From Amoebidium appalachense (Eukaryota > Ichthyosporea): 64,000 nucleotides of DNA. Where the stretch lies: positions 10,168,001 to 10,232,000 of the forward strand of contig CAVNZM010000003.1 in the NCBI GenBank assembly GCA_963693365.1, given 5' to 3'. Of the stretch, positions 44,015-54,112 are shown piece after piece. The position numbers and the translations under genes are program-made. Below the pieces are notes generated by a model that worked only from the letters and a program-made list of their open reading frames with translations, was not told where the DNA came from and did not search any database. Position 1 is the first letter of the stretch. Each line of letters opens with the position of its first letter.

Positions 44015-44042
44015 TCTACGTCATTAGGCAGCAGCAGCAGAC

Positions 44043-44264
44043 ATGGCACACAGCACCGAGCACATGCGCATGCACGCTTTGCCCCACACGCTGGCACCCC
44101 TCCCCGTACCCCTACCCTACCGCGCCCGACCCGCACCACAGACCCGCCCGTTCTACGGCCCGGGCAACGTCGTCGAGGGGCCAGGGGGGACCATGAGGCC
44201 CAGACCCCCCACCTACACACCGTGGCCCGTGGCCGCCGACCAGAGCTCCTTCCAAAACTTTTAA
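44043..44264 (+). CDS. small Pro-rich viral protein (73 aa)
   Basis: ATG 44043, 28 nt after the preceding stop. His- and Pro-rich with a PFYGPGNVVEGPGG segment and an aromatic end (SSFQNF). Its style matches other short virion peptides in this cluster. Not recognised. Confidence 0.55.
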   Translation: MAHSTEHMRMHALPHTLAPLPVPLPYRARPAPQTRPFYGPGNVVEGPGGTMRPRPPTYTPWPVAADQSSFQNF

Positions 44265-44303
44265 ATATTGTGTGTGCTAGTGTAAACAGCCTGCAGCACC
44301 ATC

Positions 44304-44495
44304 ATGGAGCTCAACCCCGGCGGGCCCCCCACACGCAAGAGGCCGTTCATCTTCCCGGAACAGAACAACAACCTGAATGTCATGGACGTGTCCACCATAC
44401 GGGACTTTCGGCAACGTCCCCTGGCCTACACCGTAAAACTGTCCGGCGTCAACGCCAACAGACCCGTTCGTACGGCCCCTGTGGTGTTCAAATAA
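44304..44495 (+). CDS. small basic viral protein (63 aa)
   Basis: ATG 44304. Starts MELNPGGPPTRKRPFIFPEQ, followed by a short strand-like region. TAAATATTGTGTG at 44262-44274 lies 30-41 nt upstream. Last gene of the plus-strand late cluster. Not recognised. Confidence 0.55.
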   Translation: MELNPGGPPTRKRPFIFPEQNNNLNVMDVSTIRDFRQRPLAYTVKLSGVNANRPVRTAPVVFK

Positions 44496-44626
44496 ACCTG
44501 GGCGGGTCGTCGGTAGTGTGGGCACGTGCTGGCACACCCCACTACCACCCCACGCCTGCCACAACCCCATTCTATTGTGTTCAGTGTTGTCTCTAAACGC
44601 AGAGCAGGTAGCACCTGGCTACCCGC

Positions 44627-45508
44627 CTACAGGCAGAACATGTTGTGTTCCACTAGCATGTGGTAGTTTTTAAGGTCCCTCTCCAGCCGTGCCCACACCC
44701 TATCGCTCTTTACTCTAGTCACTTTGCTTTTGACCGTGGGCACCAGCCTGGCTATTACTCCCGCGTCCATACCACGCACTAACCCTACCATTTTCACCAA
44801 CAGGAAGGGGTACCCCACAAAGTTCTTCCGTGTGTCCTCCTTGTGTCTCCGGTGCCACGACAAGCAAAACTTAAACATGCCCGTCAAGACCTCCAACTGC
44901 TCGCACGTAAACCTGGGGAGGGGGTGCCCATACAACCTGTTAAGTATGTAAGGCACGCGTGTGTAGTGTTGGGTGAGTTTGCTCTGTCTCAGCACCCTCC
45001 TTGCCTGGTCGGCGTTCTCTATGCCTTGCACGCCCCTGAATGCTGCCACCACCCCCTCCTGCATGTCACCCATGGAAGCGTTCAGGCCCGGCACCGACTG
45101 CAGCAGCTGCTTGAAGTGGTTAATGTGTCTGTATGGCTGTGACCTCTTTCTGTCCCAGAAGGCCGTGCACCCCTCATACGTCTTCCTCCCCTCCCCGTCG
45201 CTGCCCTCCCACCCCCTCCCGTCGTACACCCAGTCCTCCTCCTCCCCCTCCCCCTCCTCCCCCCCTTTCCCTCCCCCCTCCTCGTACACGTACTCCTGGT
45301 CCCCTCCGTCGTGCTCGTATTCGTCGTGTTCCCCCGTGCACGTCTCCCTCTCCTTGCAGTATGCCCACCAGCACCCTTGTGTCTGTGGCCGTGGCCGTGG
45401 CTGTGTGGTGGTGTTGCAGTACATGTCGTGGAGGAAGGGGCACAGGTCTAGCAGCTTCTCAGGGTCCGTGGTGTTGGCCACCATACTTAGCAACGTGTCT
45501 TCGTCCAT
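44627..45508 (-). CDS. VLTF3-like late transcription factor
   Basis: 293 residues from ATG 45508. Residues ~1-57 include Cys pairs (CWWAYC). 58-105 is an acidic Glu/Gly stretch. From 122 the poxvirus/NCLDV late transcription factor 3-like domain begins: QPYRHINHFKQLLQ, then LTQHYTRVPYILNRLYG, a MFKFCLSWHRRHKEDTRKNF segment and a terminal VWARLERDLKNYH. In order and spacing these match the family core (Y-x-R-INHF; K-x-x-H-Y-x3-P-x-I-x-N-R-L). The family drives late gene transcription in large DNA viruses. Its presence in a Polinton-sized element is unusual. AC repeats lie directly upstream. Confidence 0.82.
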   Translation of the reverse strand: MDEDTLLSMVANTTDPEKLLDLCPFLHDMYCNTTTQPRPRPQTQGCWWAYCKERETCTGEHDEYEHDGGDQEYVYEEGGGKGGEEGEGEEEDWVYDGRGWEGSDGEGRKTYEGCTAFWDRKRSQPYRHINHFKQLLQSVPGLNASMGDMQEGVVAAFRGVQGIENADQARRVLRQSKLTQHYTRVPYILNRLYGHPLPRFTCEQLEVLTGMFKFCLSWHRRHKEDTRKNFVGYPFLLVKMVGLVRGMDAGVIARLVPTVKSKVTRVKSDRVWARLERDLKNYHMLVEHNMFCL

Positions 45509-45624
45509 TTTTCCGTGTCAGTGTGTGTGTGTGTGTGTGTTTCGGCCGAAGTTCACCTAATTCGTGATGTTGACTGTTTTTGTGTTGGAAAAAAGTGACG
45601 TGTCTGTGCACACGTGTGTGCCTT

Positions 45625-45861
45625 TTATATGTGCTGGTGCCTGCTCTTTTTGGCAAGTCTCCCACCCTTGTAGGCATGTATGGTTCCGGTGTTGGTGTTG
45701 CTTTTGCCGAAGGACACATTGGACATGCTTGGTTTTGCATTAAGCTCTGAATTTATTGGCTGCTTCCCCTCGTGCATACGGTGCACGTGGTGTATGCCTA
45801 AAAACACCATCTTTTTCCTCTTCTGCCGGTGACCCCCCTGCCCGAGCACTCTACACCCCAT
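45625..45861 (-). CDS. small basic viral protein (78 aa)
   Basis: ATG 45861. Lys/Arg/His-rich throughout (HRQKRKKMVFLG near the start, GGRLAKKSRHQ near the end). This suggests a DNA-condensing or nuclear peptide. An AAAATTATATGGTGTG motif at 45892-45907 is 31-46 nt upstream. No family match. Existence rests on the upstream motif and its fit between two minus-strand genes. Confidence 0.45.
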   Translation of the reverse strand: MGCRVLGQGGHRQKRKKMVFLGIHHVHRMHEGKQPINSELNAKPSMSNVSFGKSNTNTGTIHAYKGGRLAKKSRHQHI

Positions 45862-45963
45862 TTTTCTTTCTTCTAATGCTAGGTTAACAAACACACCATA
45901 TAATTTTCACTGCTAGACTACCTCCAAACTGACCCCCCTCCCTCCCCCTACCCCTCCCCCCAC

Positions 45964-48900
45964 TCAAAACTGCAGGTTCCCCTCCGGTGCCGCCCACCCG
46001 ATGGGGTAGCTGCGTACACTGCCGTCGGCCGCCTCGAACACCCCCCTCTTGTCGAACGCCCCCGACTGTGGCTTGCGCTGGTCCTTGCTGGCCAGGTGGT
46101 AGTTGTGGGGGACCCCGGGCACGGGCTCCCGCAGCAGCCGGTGGTTGGTGACGCTCACACTCGGCAGCTCGCCATGCACCAGCATGCGCAGGTTGGGGAG
46201 GTTCACCATGTCGGCCGCCCGGCGGGACAGGGTGATGCCCTTGACCTTCACGTCGGTCTTGCCGTCCTGGGTGCGGTAGGCATACGTCTTGGGGGCCACC
46301 CCCACAAACTCGACGATGGGTGTCGACGTCTCGTTCTTCCAGTTGCCCAGCAAGTCCCCGTTGGTGGAGTCAATGTTGTGGCTGAGGTGGGGCACCCTGC
46401 TGTCGTAGTGGTACACGATGGAGTCGGTGTCCATGTACACCACCTGCTGGGGGGAGAGGGACCGGAGGGCCCCGTAGAGGTGCAGCCGGGCATGGGCCGT
46501 CACGAACGTGCCGATGGCAATGTTGGCGTAGGAGGGGGGTGGGGCCGTCTCCTTCTTGGGCCGGTACTTGATGGCCACCCTCTGCTCACCGATGGGCTCG
46601 ACGTCGAGCACCAGCAGGTTGGGGTTCGTCACCAGCAGCCTCAGCCTGTCGACGTCGTCGACAAACTCGATGGTGTCCAGCCCTGCCCTCTGCACCAGCT
46701 TGCCCCAGAGGCTGTTCAGAAACAGCTTGCTGATGGTACGCAGGGCCGGGTTGGGCTCGAACTCGTGGGCGGCCACCGTGATGCCGTAGTGCTCCTTGAA
46801 CAGGTGCACGAGGGCGGGGATGTCGGCCGGATCTACGGTGGTGCTGGTGAGCTTCACCTTCAGGAACGTCTGCACGTACTTCCGGAAGAGGTTCTTGGTG
46901 CGTTTCTTGAAGTGCACCACGTCGTACACGTCGAGGATGGTGTACCCATCACGCACGGCCACCTTCAGCTCCTCCGTCGTCCACGTGCCCACCAGTGCCC
47001 TCTCCTCGTCCGTGTGTGTGCACAGTGTGTGCTCACGCACCCGGGGGTTGCCGTCCTCGTCCATGCAGGTGGCCCGGGCCTCCTCCTTGCTGCTGCAGGC
47101 CCTGCACAGCACAAAGCCCAGCTTGTCGTACCCCTGGGCACCCGTCATACGCACAGGCAGCACGGGGATGAACAGGTCCTTGGGGGGGAGCACCCTTACA
47201 CGTGCAACACCAAAGTACCCCTTGGTCCTGGCCTTGGGGGAGCCGGGGGTCATACGGCACGTCTTGTCGAGCCTCTCCTTCAGCACCCGGGCATCCGTGA
47301 CGATGGCCGTGGGGTGGTCCTCCGTCTTGATGGGCAGTGACGTGAACCACTGTGACTTGCCCACCGGCATGTACTTGTCAATCATCACGTACGGGTAGAG
47401 GGAGGTGACGTCGACGTACTTGAGCCCGGCCTCCGGCCAGTCCTCCTCCTTGACCTCGATGTGACGGGTGATGACCTCCGTACGGCCACCAAAGAAGGCA
47501 TCACGGAACTGCACCGGGCCCGTGGGCACGGGGGCCACCCTACCTGTGCCCTCCCTCCGTGCCGCCTGTGCTGCAAGGGCAGCCTTGACCTCGGGGCTCT
47601 GCCTCAGCCTGTCCCACCTGCACTCCCACATGCTCTGCACCTTGTGCCCCTGGGCACGGATGTACCTCTCGTGGGCCATGGTGCTGTCGTAGGCCTCCCT
47701 GGCCGGCCTCTTCACCACCCTCATCGTCAGATCCTCGTGCCTGTTGCAGTCGGGGCATCCATGGAACACACACCCGTGGAAGAAGTAGTGGGTGCACGTG
47801 CCGTCGTCGTGGGTGGCCTTGGCATCGGCCGTGGCCCTGCCGTGGGGGTCGTACCCGGTGGCCACGTGCCGTGCAACGTCGTCTGGCCCCACCCCCAGGC
47901 CGTGGGTGACGTAGTCGATGTACTCCTGCTCCTTCTTGCTGCTGTTCACGTTGCCCATGGTCTGGTCACGCATCACGGCCACGTCCTTGGGCATGGCCTG
48001 CGTGATCCAGAAGTGCATGGCCAGGGAAGCAAGGGTGACGCACGTGAAGGGGTCGATGCCCGTCAGCTCGATGAGTTTCGACATGAAGGCCTTGACCACC
48101 TGCTGCAGCAGCACCACATCCTTGACACAGTAGTCCTCGCACTGCTGGGCAATGTCGTAGCACGTGCCCGCCGGTGCCTGCCCCTCGCAGCCGTGCCTGC
48201 TCCTCCCGCCACCACTGCATGAAGGCAGCATGCTGCTTGGGCTTCATGTCCTGGGCCCCAAAGTCCTCGGGCCCGGGGAAGGGGATGTGGCCGGCCTTGA
48301 AGTTGGCAAAGGTGGCTGCACGGTGGGGGAAGTGGCCCTTCGTCTCCTGGCACCCCATGGCCTTGCCGGCGTCCGACAGCGACATGGTGAGGAAGTTGAG
48401 GGTGTCCACGAAGTTAGCTCCACCACCGTCGTGCGGCTGCCGTCCCCCCTCTGCCCCCCGTGCCTCCTCTTCCGGCCGGTGCCTGCTGCTGCTGCTGCTG
48501 CTGCCTGCTGCTGCACATCACCATGGCCATCACCATGGCCATCACCATGGCCATTGCCATCGTGGCCATGGCCATGGCCATCGGCACCATCACCATCACC
48601 ATCACCATCCACCCGCATGGGCACGGGGGCTGCTGGTGCACCGGCATTCTTGACGTAGTGGCGTATACGGCAGGACTTGATCTTGCTGTTGGCCATGATG
48701 GGCACGTACACGTAGTCCTGGCTGCCCACCACCCTCTTGGTCACAAAGTGGAAGTCAAAGCCACTGCCGTTGTGGCAGTACACCCGGCCGCCGGCATGGG
48801 CTGGTGTGTCGAACAGCCATGCCACCACCTTGTCAATCACGTGGTGGTGGTCCTCCATCAGCACATCCCACCCGTTCTTGCCGTCGGCCGAGTCCTCCGG

Positions 48901-51600
48901 CCAGAAGACGATGGGGGTTGAGGGCTGGCTGTCCATTGGCTCGACGTACATGGCCACGGCGTGGTACACGATGTGGATGAAGTGGGGGTTTTCGGCCGTG
49001 TGGTCGGGGGCAGGCACGGGCATGGTCTCGAAGTCCAGCACGATGTCCCTGATGGGCTGCCGGGTCTGCTTCCACGGCCCCCTGCTGCCATCGTCGTCGG
49101 GCACGTGCCGTTTGCACACGTGTGCACCCACCCTGCCGTCGGCACCATCCACCCTGGCCCTCTGCCGTGCAGGTGACTCTCCCCCCTCCCCCTCCCCCTC
49201 CTCCCCCTCCTCCCCCTGCCCATGCTCGTTGGAGTAGCACGCCACCCTGTCGCACGCCGTGCCGTCTGCATCCGTGTGCGTGCACATGTACACACGTCGC
49301 TGGTCACGCTTGCTGCGTATGAGGCACGTGTGGTTGCCGGGCATGTACCCCCCACAGCCCTTGCAGTCGTAGTCGGTGCACAGGTGCTGTGTCCACGTGT
49401 CGTCCTTCTTCTTGCCCCCGTGCTCACCCCCGTCATCCCCCTCCCCCTCAGACATCTGCATGAGGTCGATGCCATCGCCGTTGTCATCATCGTCACCTTC
49501 GTCGTCCGACGAGTCGGCAAGGCCGGGTGGGGGGCCTGAGTCGGCATCCTCGGCATCCGAGTCCTCCTCCGTGTCCGTGCCCCAGGCCCAGTCCTCCCCC
49601 TCGTCGTTGGCTCCCGCATCTGCACCTGCATCATACCCCCCTTGCTCCTGGGCGGTGTGCAACCGACGTAGCCGGCACACGCTGGCGTACTTGAACTTGT
49701 AGAGGAACCGGCCGGCAGGGTTGCCCGACACACACACCCTACGGGCATCATCCCCACTGCCAAACACCCGGTACCCCTGCAGACCGTGGGTGCACGTGGC
49801 CAGCCGGCACCAGAACACGGTGTCACAGAAGGATTGTTGCCGGCCGTCGGCCCTGGCCCCCACCCCCTTGAGCCTGGTGCTGTGGTTGGCCATGCACTTG
49901 GCTGAAGGGAAGAGACCACAGCAGTCGTCACAACGGTAAGGCCATGCCTCCTCCCCTGCCTGTGCAAGCTGCAGACGGCGCTCGGGGGTCCACACACAGG
50001 CGTTGGCCTGGTCGTTGCGGTCCCCCTTTGATCCACAGTTCTCACACCGGTTCACACAACGGTGCACCCCCATGTTCTTGGCTTGCACGGTCTGGTTGCA
50101 GTGGAAGCAGGTGCTGAGGCTCCGACGTGCCTCCCCCGTGTGGTTGTCGTGCCGCAGGCGCTCGATGGCCGTGCTGACACTCGAGGTGATGGCCGTGAAG
50201 TGCCCCAGCTTCTGGGAGTGGGCCAAGTACATGGTGCACAGCTTGGAGGGGGGTAGGGCCGTGCTCAGGTCCCCGTACCGGCGTAGCACCCTGCCCTTGC
50301 TGTCCATGTCCACCACCACCAGCCGCAGGCGGGTCACTGACTCGGGCTGCTCGGCAATGGCCGTGTTGAGGGCATCCACGGCTGCACCCAGCTCATCCAC
50401 CGTCAGGCCGTCCTCTGCAGGCACGGGCAGGTCGTACTTGGCCCACAGCACGTGGGTGGCCCTCACCAGTCTCCGCAGGTAACGGTCCTTGAAGTGGCTA
50501 CGGTAGTCTGTGGGTGGGAACAGCAGGTTGCACACCCCACAGCCGGCAGATCTGGACCTCCCCAGGGTCGTGTTGCCGACCCCCACCACCTCCTCCGGGG
50601 TCAGCAGGTGGCACAGCACGTGGTGGTCCTTGCGATCCATGAGGTTGCCCCCCTTGCCCAGCACCTTGCGTGTGTGCTCGGTGGGCAGGTTGGCTTGCTC
50701 GTTGCCATTGGCTGCCTTCTTGAGCCACATCACCATGCAGTACACCAGGCACAGCTGGGCACAGTTGGGGCCGTAGGCAAAGCCGTGAAGCTGCTGATGG
50801 TCCTGGCAGGTCTCCCCGGTCACCTGTGGGTCGTCGGTGGTGCAGGCATCCTGCACCAGGGCGGTCACATCCACCACGGCCTTGGCCTCCACCAGATCCT
50901 GCAGCCACCGTGCATTCGCCCCCGTGGTGGTGGACAGGGTGCCGCAGGCCCCCCTCCTCACCATGTCCTTGGGCCGGGCCACTGTCAGATGCACGCTGGA
51001 TCGGCCGTCCATGAAGGTCTCGGCTGCACTCTGGGTACGTTGACGTATGTTCTCCATCAGCTTGAGCACCACGGCGTTGACATCACCATTGAACACGTCC
51101 ATGGGGCCGGCCGTAAACACCCTCCGGTTGGTGACATCGGCATTGGGGTTGCCGTCATCCCCCACCTGGTTGTCCACACCGTTGGCCTGCACGTGCAGGC
51201 TGATGATACGCACAATCAGCATGTCCCCCACCTGCACATCTGCACGGGCAATGGCATCGAACAGCATGGCAGCAAAGAACTGGGGGAACTCGGTGACGTC
51301 AAGGGTGCGCAGGGGTTGGTACTCGAGGGTGTGGCCACGCACACCCAGTCCCCGTGCCTGCATGTCATCGACACGGGAACGCAGCCGCCAGTTGCCCTCG
51401 GCGGGCATGGCAATGATCTGGGGGTCATCGGGGTGGTTGATGGGGGCGGGGGCCGGGGGGAGGCCGGGGAGGGGTGGGGGTGGGGGTGGTGGGGCCAACA
51501 TGGCCTGCAGAAACGGGTGGGCTTGCAGGGTCTGTTGCGGGTCGGCATCCAGTGCCCGCAACAGGTCATCTTCAAACTCTTCCTGGCTCTCTCTGAACAT
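45964..51600 (-). CDS. polB: protein-primed family B DNA polymerase (~1,878 aa, two compensating breaks)
   Basis: Replicates the element. ATG 51600. The long amino-terminal extension (~850 residues) has two Cys/His clusters (about 490-610 and 735-790) with the C-x2-C...H-x-C layout seen in Polinton polymerases, separated by an acidic linker. Exonuclease: DFET (D856), NGSGFDFHF (D949), Y1157-x3-D1161. Polymerase: DVTSLYPYV (D1397), NSLWGKLVQ, YMDTDS (D1724, D1726), then KVKGI in the thumb. A TPR1-like insert, as in protein-primed enzymes, precedes motif B. The frame shifts near 48418 and returns near 48190; the intervening frame clearly codes for the expected DTLNFL...FPH region. A Gly/His/Asp repeat insertion lies at ~48520-48615. 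Confidence 0.92.
48520..48615. repeat. CCATCACCATGG-type minisatellite inside polB
   Basis: Tandem ATCACCATGGCC and ATCACC units encode a Gly-His-Asp repeat followed by a Gln/Ala tract, lying between exonuclease motifs II and III. Length is likely polymorphic. Confidence 0.8.
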
Positions 51601-51929
51601 CTTGAATGGTAACCTTAGATCTCAGGCTGTAATCTTATAAATCTCAAGTATCAATCTAATTAATAATTACTAGGCTAAGCCTGGCTGTGCCAGGGCAACG
51701 CCTCAATAAAGAACAGTATGCAAAATAACAAGCCTGTGCCTGTGCAATAAATCTCCAAAGCAAACATCTTGCAAAAAACAACGTCGGTACATGTTTGTGT
51801 GTGTGTGTGTGTGTGACCGCGGCGGCTGCCTGTGTACCTAAGGCGTCCAATAAGAGACCCAGATTGACCGATCCGGGCGCTCATTGGACGCCTTGGGGAT
51901 GGAATGTGCTGTCCTTAATGCTCATTGGA
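51601..51929. promoter_or_regulatory. polB upstream region with CCAAT boxes
   Basis: Reading toward polB, TTTATAAG lies near 51638 (about 40 nt before the ATG). GT repeats follow at 51795-51814. GCGTCCAAT boxes lie at 51840-51851, 51883-51894 and 51924-51935. Otherwise no gene. Confidence 0.5.
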
Positions 51930-52048
51930 CGCCTTGTGCGGCAATTGGCTTTTTGGAGCCGAATTATCATTGGCCGCCCTGCGCAACCGTAATAGCATTG
52001 GACGCCTTGTACAAGGAATTCAGGATTCGAATTCCCATTGGACGCCTT
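51840..52048. promoter_or_regulatory. CAAGGCGTCCAATG boxes, right end
   Basis: Six copies (51840-51851 direct; 51883-51894, 51924-51935, 51969-51981, 51997-52008 and 52037-52048 inverted), with starts 28-45 bp apart. They mirror the left-end set and extend it inside the TIR border, so the boxes are not merely part of the duplicated TIR. Confidence 0.6.
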
Positions 52049-52394
52049 GCGCAAACCTTCGCATTCCTTTGATCCGCACTTGTGTACATGTACGCACCAC
52101 ATGTACGCGTACACGTACGCGTACACGTGACACGCCCTCTCTCTCTCTTTAATTGTTTAATCATTTAATTAAAACCACGTGCTCTGCACGTGTTTTACAC
52201 ACACACAGTGTGTGTGCACGTGCTCATGTACACATATCCACCCATATCACATATATCCCATATCGCGATATGTGTACACAGATATCACATATCTCATATT
52301 CACATATCCCATATCCTAAGGGGTGCGGGACCGCGTGAATGTGACGTCACTTGTGACGTCACCATTCACGGGGTGCCGCGCCCCTTATTGTAGT
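51930..52394. repeat. right terminal inverted repeat
   Basis: Inverted copy of 23086-23550. It ends CCCCTTATTGTAGT at 52394, followed by AAGGT. The outer ~250 bp are nearly identical between ends; the inner part has drifted. Confidence 0.93.
52342..52361. promoter_or_regulatory. paired TGACGTCA palindromes (right TIR)
   Basis: Octamers at 52342-52349 and 52354-52361, mirror images of the left pair. Confidence 0.6.
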
Positions 52395-52399
52395 AAGGT
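52395..52399 (+). other. target-site duplication, right (AAGGT)
   Basis: Direct repeat of 23081-23085, immediately outside the right TIR. Confidence 0.85.
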
Positions 52400-52685
52400 G
52401 GTTTGTGGACACTGATCATTTCACCGGGGTGGCGGTTACTAGCTGTATGTACATGTGTATATGTGCGATGTGTCATTGATTAGGGGTACATATTGCATTA
52501 TGCCTATGGCCTGCACACCTGTATGTGTGTCGAGGAGACTCTCGGAGCCATTGTGTTTTTCCTTCTTCCTCTCTTTCTGCCCTGTTTTTTTTTTTTTTGT
52601 TCTTTTCTTTTTTTCTCTTTTTTTTTTCTTTTTTTTTTCTTCTTTTTTTCTTTTTTTCTTTTGGCTTTCTGGTGTGTGTGGGGAA

Positions 52686-52716
<31 letters not shown>

Positions 52717-53162
52717 ATATACAACCTGCAGGAGAGTAAGATTTGCGCAAACATGACTACTAGCAGTGTGGACAAAGTTTAAGATATATCATATATATAG
52801 ATAGTTTTAGGTTACATAAACAATGTTTTCACAATCTCCCATAGAAAACCATAACTCAGTAAATTCTACTGCCAATATATTATTCTGGTCACAGAGAAAT
52901 TCAGTCCATTGCCTTCCCCAGAACGCTAGCACGTGTACATGTGTATACATGCATAAGTTACATGGCAGGGCTTCTGCTACTATAACTATACAAAAAGGTA
53001 TACAAAATTTCAAGTTGATAAAATGAAGCCGTTCGCGGCACCTACCAATTAATAATAATATTATCATTATTAAATCTGCAGAAGCCTTTTTTTGGTGTCC
53101 CGACGAAAACATTGGCCCCGCTCATGCAGCTAGTATCGATAGTGTTCGATAATCGATTTCGT

Positions 53163-53196
<34 letters not shown>

Positions 53197-53750
53197 TTTT
53201 CCTCCGGATCCTCCTCCTCCTCCTCATTCCGGCCAGGAAACCGGACCACCTATGTAGTTTTTGAAATCTTTTAAAGTTATTATGTATGTGTACAGTACGT
53301 GCGTGTGTGTGCATTCGAGTGTTTGTGTGTATGTGCATGTGTGTGTACACGCCGACAGATATGGTAACCCTCGAGTACTAGGCATGCCCTCTCTCTCTCT
53401 CTTCCCCCCCCCCCCCCCCTCTCTCTCTTCCCCTTTCTCCCTCCCTCTCTCTCTCTCTCTCTCCCCCCCCCCCCCCTCCCGAGGATTTCTCTCTCTCACT
53501 CCCCCCCCACCTCCCCCTCCTCCCCCCCCCCCCCACCTCTGCCTGCCTCTACCTTTCCTTCTCTTCGAATTCTGTGTCACATAATATTTGTGTATGCATC
53601 ATTCTCGTTGCCTGCTTGCTGAAACCCGTGTTTTTCTACAGCTGGCCTTCAAACTGAAAGTTTTATATGCAAGCCAAACAAACCGATCACGCGTTTGGAA
53701 TATGCATGTTTCCGTTCTGTACTGTACCTGGACGGCGCAAAGCAAAACGG
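52400..53750. other. host intergenic sequence with homopolymers
   Basis: T-rich tract (52570-52660), G-run (52686-52715), AT-rich unique sequence (52780-53100), C-run (53166-53196), GT stretch (53285-53350), then CT and C-runs (53388-53545). No gene recognised. Confidence 0.75.
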
Positions 53751-53757
53751 GTCTGAC

Positions 53758-53890
53758 GTCTGCTGTCGATCGAACCAGCCCTTTCGAAGTTCGCCGCCGT
53801 GCACACGTGAGGAGAGCTCACGAGTCACATTTTTCTTTCTACCAATAGGAATGACGCTAGATAAGCCATCACCACCGAACCCCAAACATT
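53758..53890 (+). repeat. dispersed 134-bp repeat, copy 2
   Basis: Second copy of the repeat at 2960-3093, same orientation, on the other side of the viral element. Confidence 0.75.
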
Positions 53891-54065
53891 TTAGACACCA
53901 AACTGCTTTTCGATTGCTGTATGGCCGGTCTGATGATGAGAGGCAGCACCCGGCTGCCGTCCCCGCAGGCCCCCACTGGGCCGCAAATAAATCACATGTA
54001 CTGACTCCCGGCTCTGGGGCCATACACACGAGATCAATACAGATAAGGCCCTCGGGCCCGAAAAC

Positions 54066-54112
54066 AGAAATCACCCCCCCCCCCCCGGGGGGGGGGGGGG
54101 GGGGGGGGGGGG
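54066..54112. repeat. C-run abutting G-run
   Basis: About 14 Cs pass directly into about 32 Gs. A perfect self-complementary homopolymer junction of this kind is often an assembly or amplification artefact. Confidence 0.8.

Larger units (their letters stand above)
23086..52394. mobile_element. 29.3-kb integrated Polinton-like DNA virus
   Basis: Terminal inverted repeats of ~465 bp (23086-23550 and 51930-52394) begin ACTACAATAAGGGGCGCGG and are flanked on both sides by AAGGT (23081-23085 and 52395-52399), a 5-bp target-site duplication. Inside are the Polinton hallmarks: protein-primed PolB, retroviral-type integrase, A32-like ATPase, double-jelly-roll MCP and a probable minor capsid protein. 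Extra genes include a Dam-like methyltransferase, a VLTF3-like factor and fiber-like proteins. No adenovirus-type protease was recognised. The interior has only one long C-run, whereas the flanks have dozens. Genes lie on both strands in blocks. At ~29 kb it is larger than typical 15-25-kb Polintons. Confidence 0.93.

Noticed and set aside
48190-48420. Intron in polB to explain the frame change
   Set aside because: The bracketed 230 bp codes for the expected polymerase segment in the shifted frame, so it is not removed; two single-base indels fit better.
46096-51612. Plus-strand Val/His/Gly-rich frames opposite polB
   Set aside because: Antisense shadows of the polymerase, which carries every expected motif on the minus strand.
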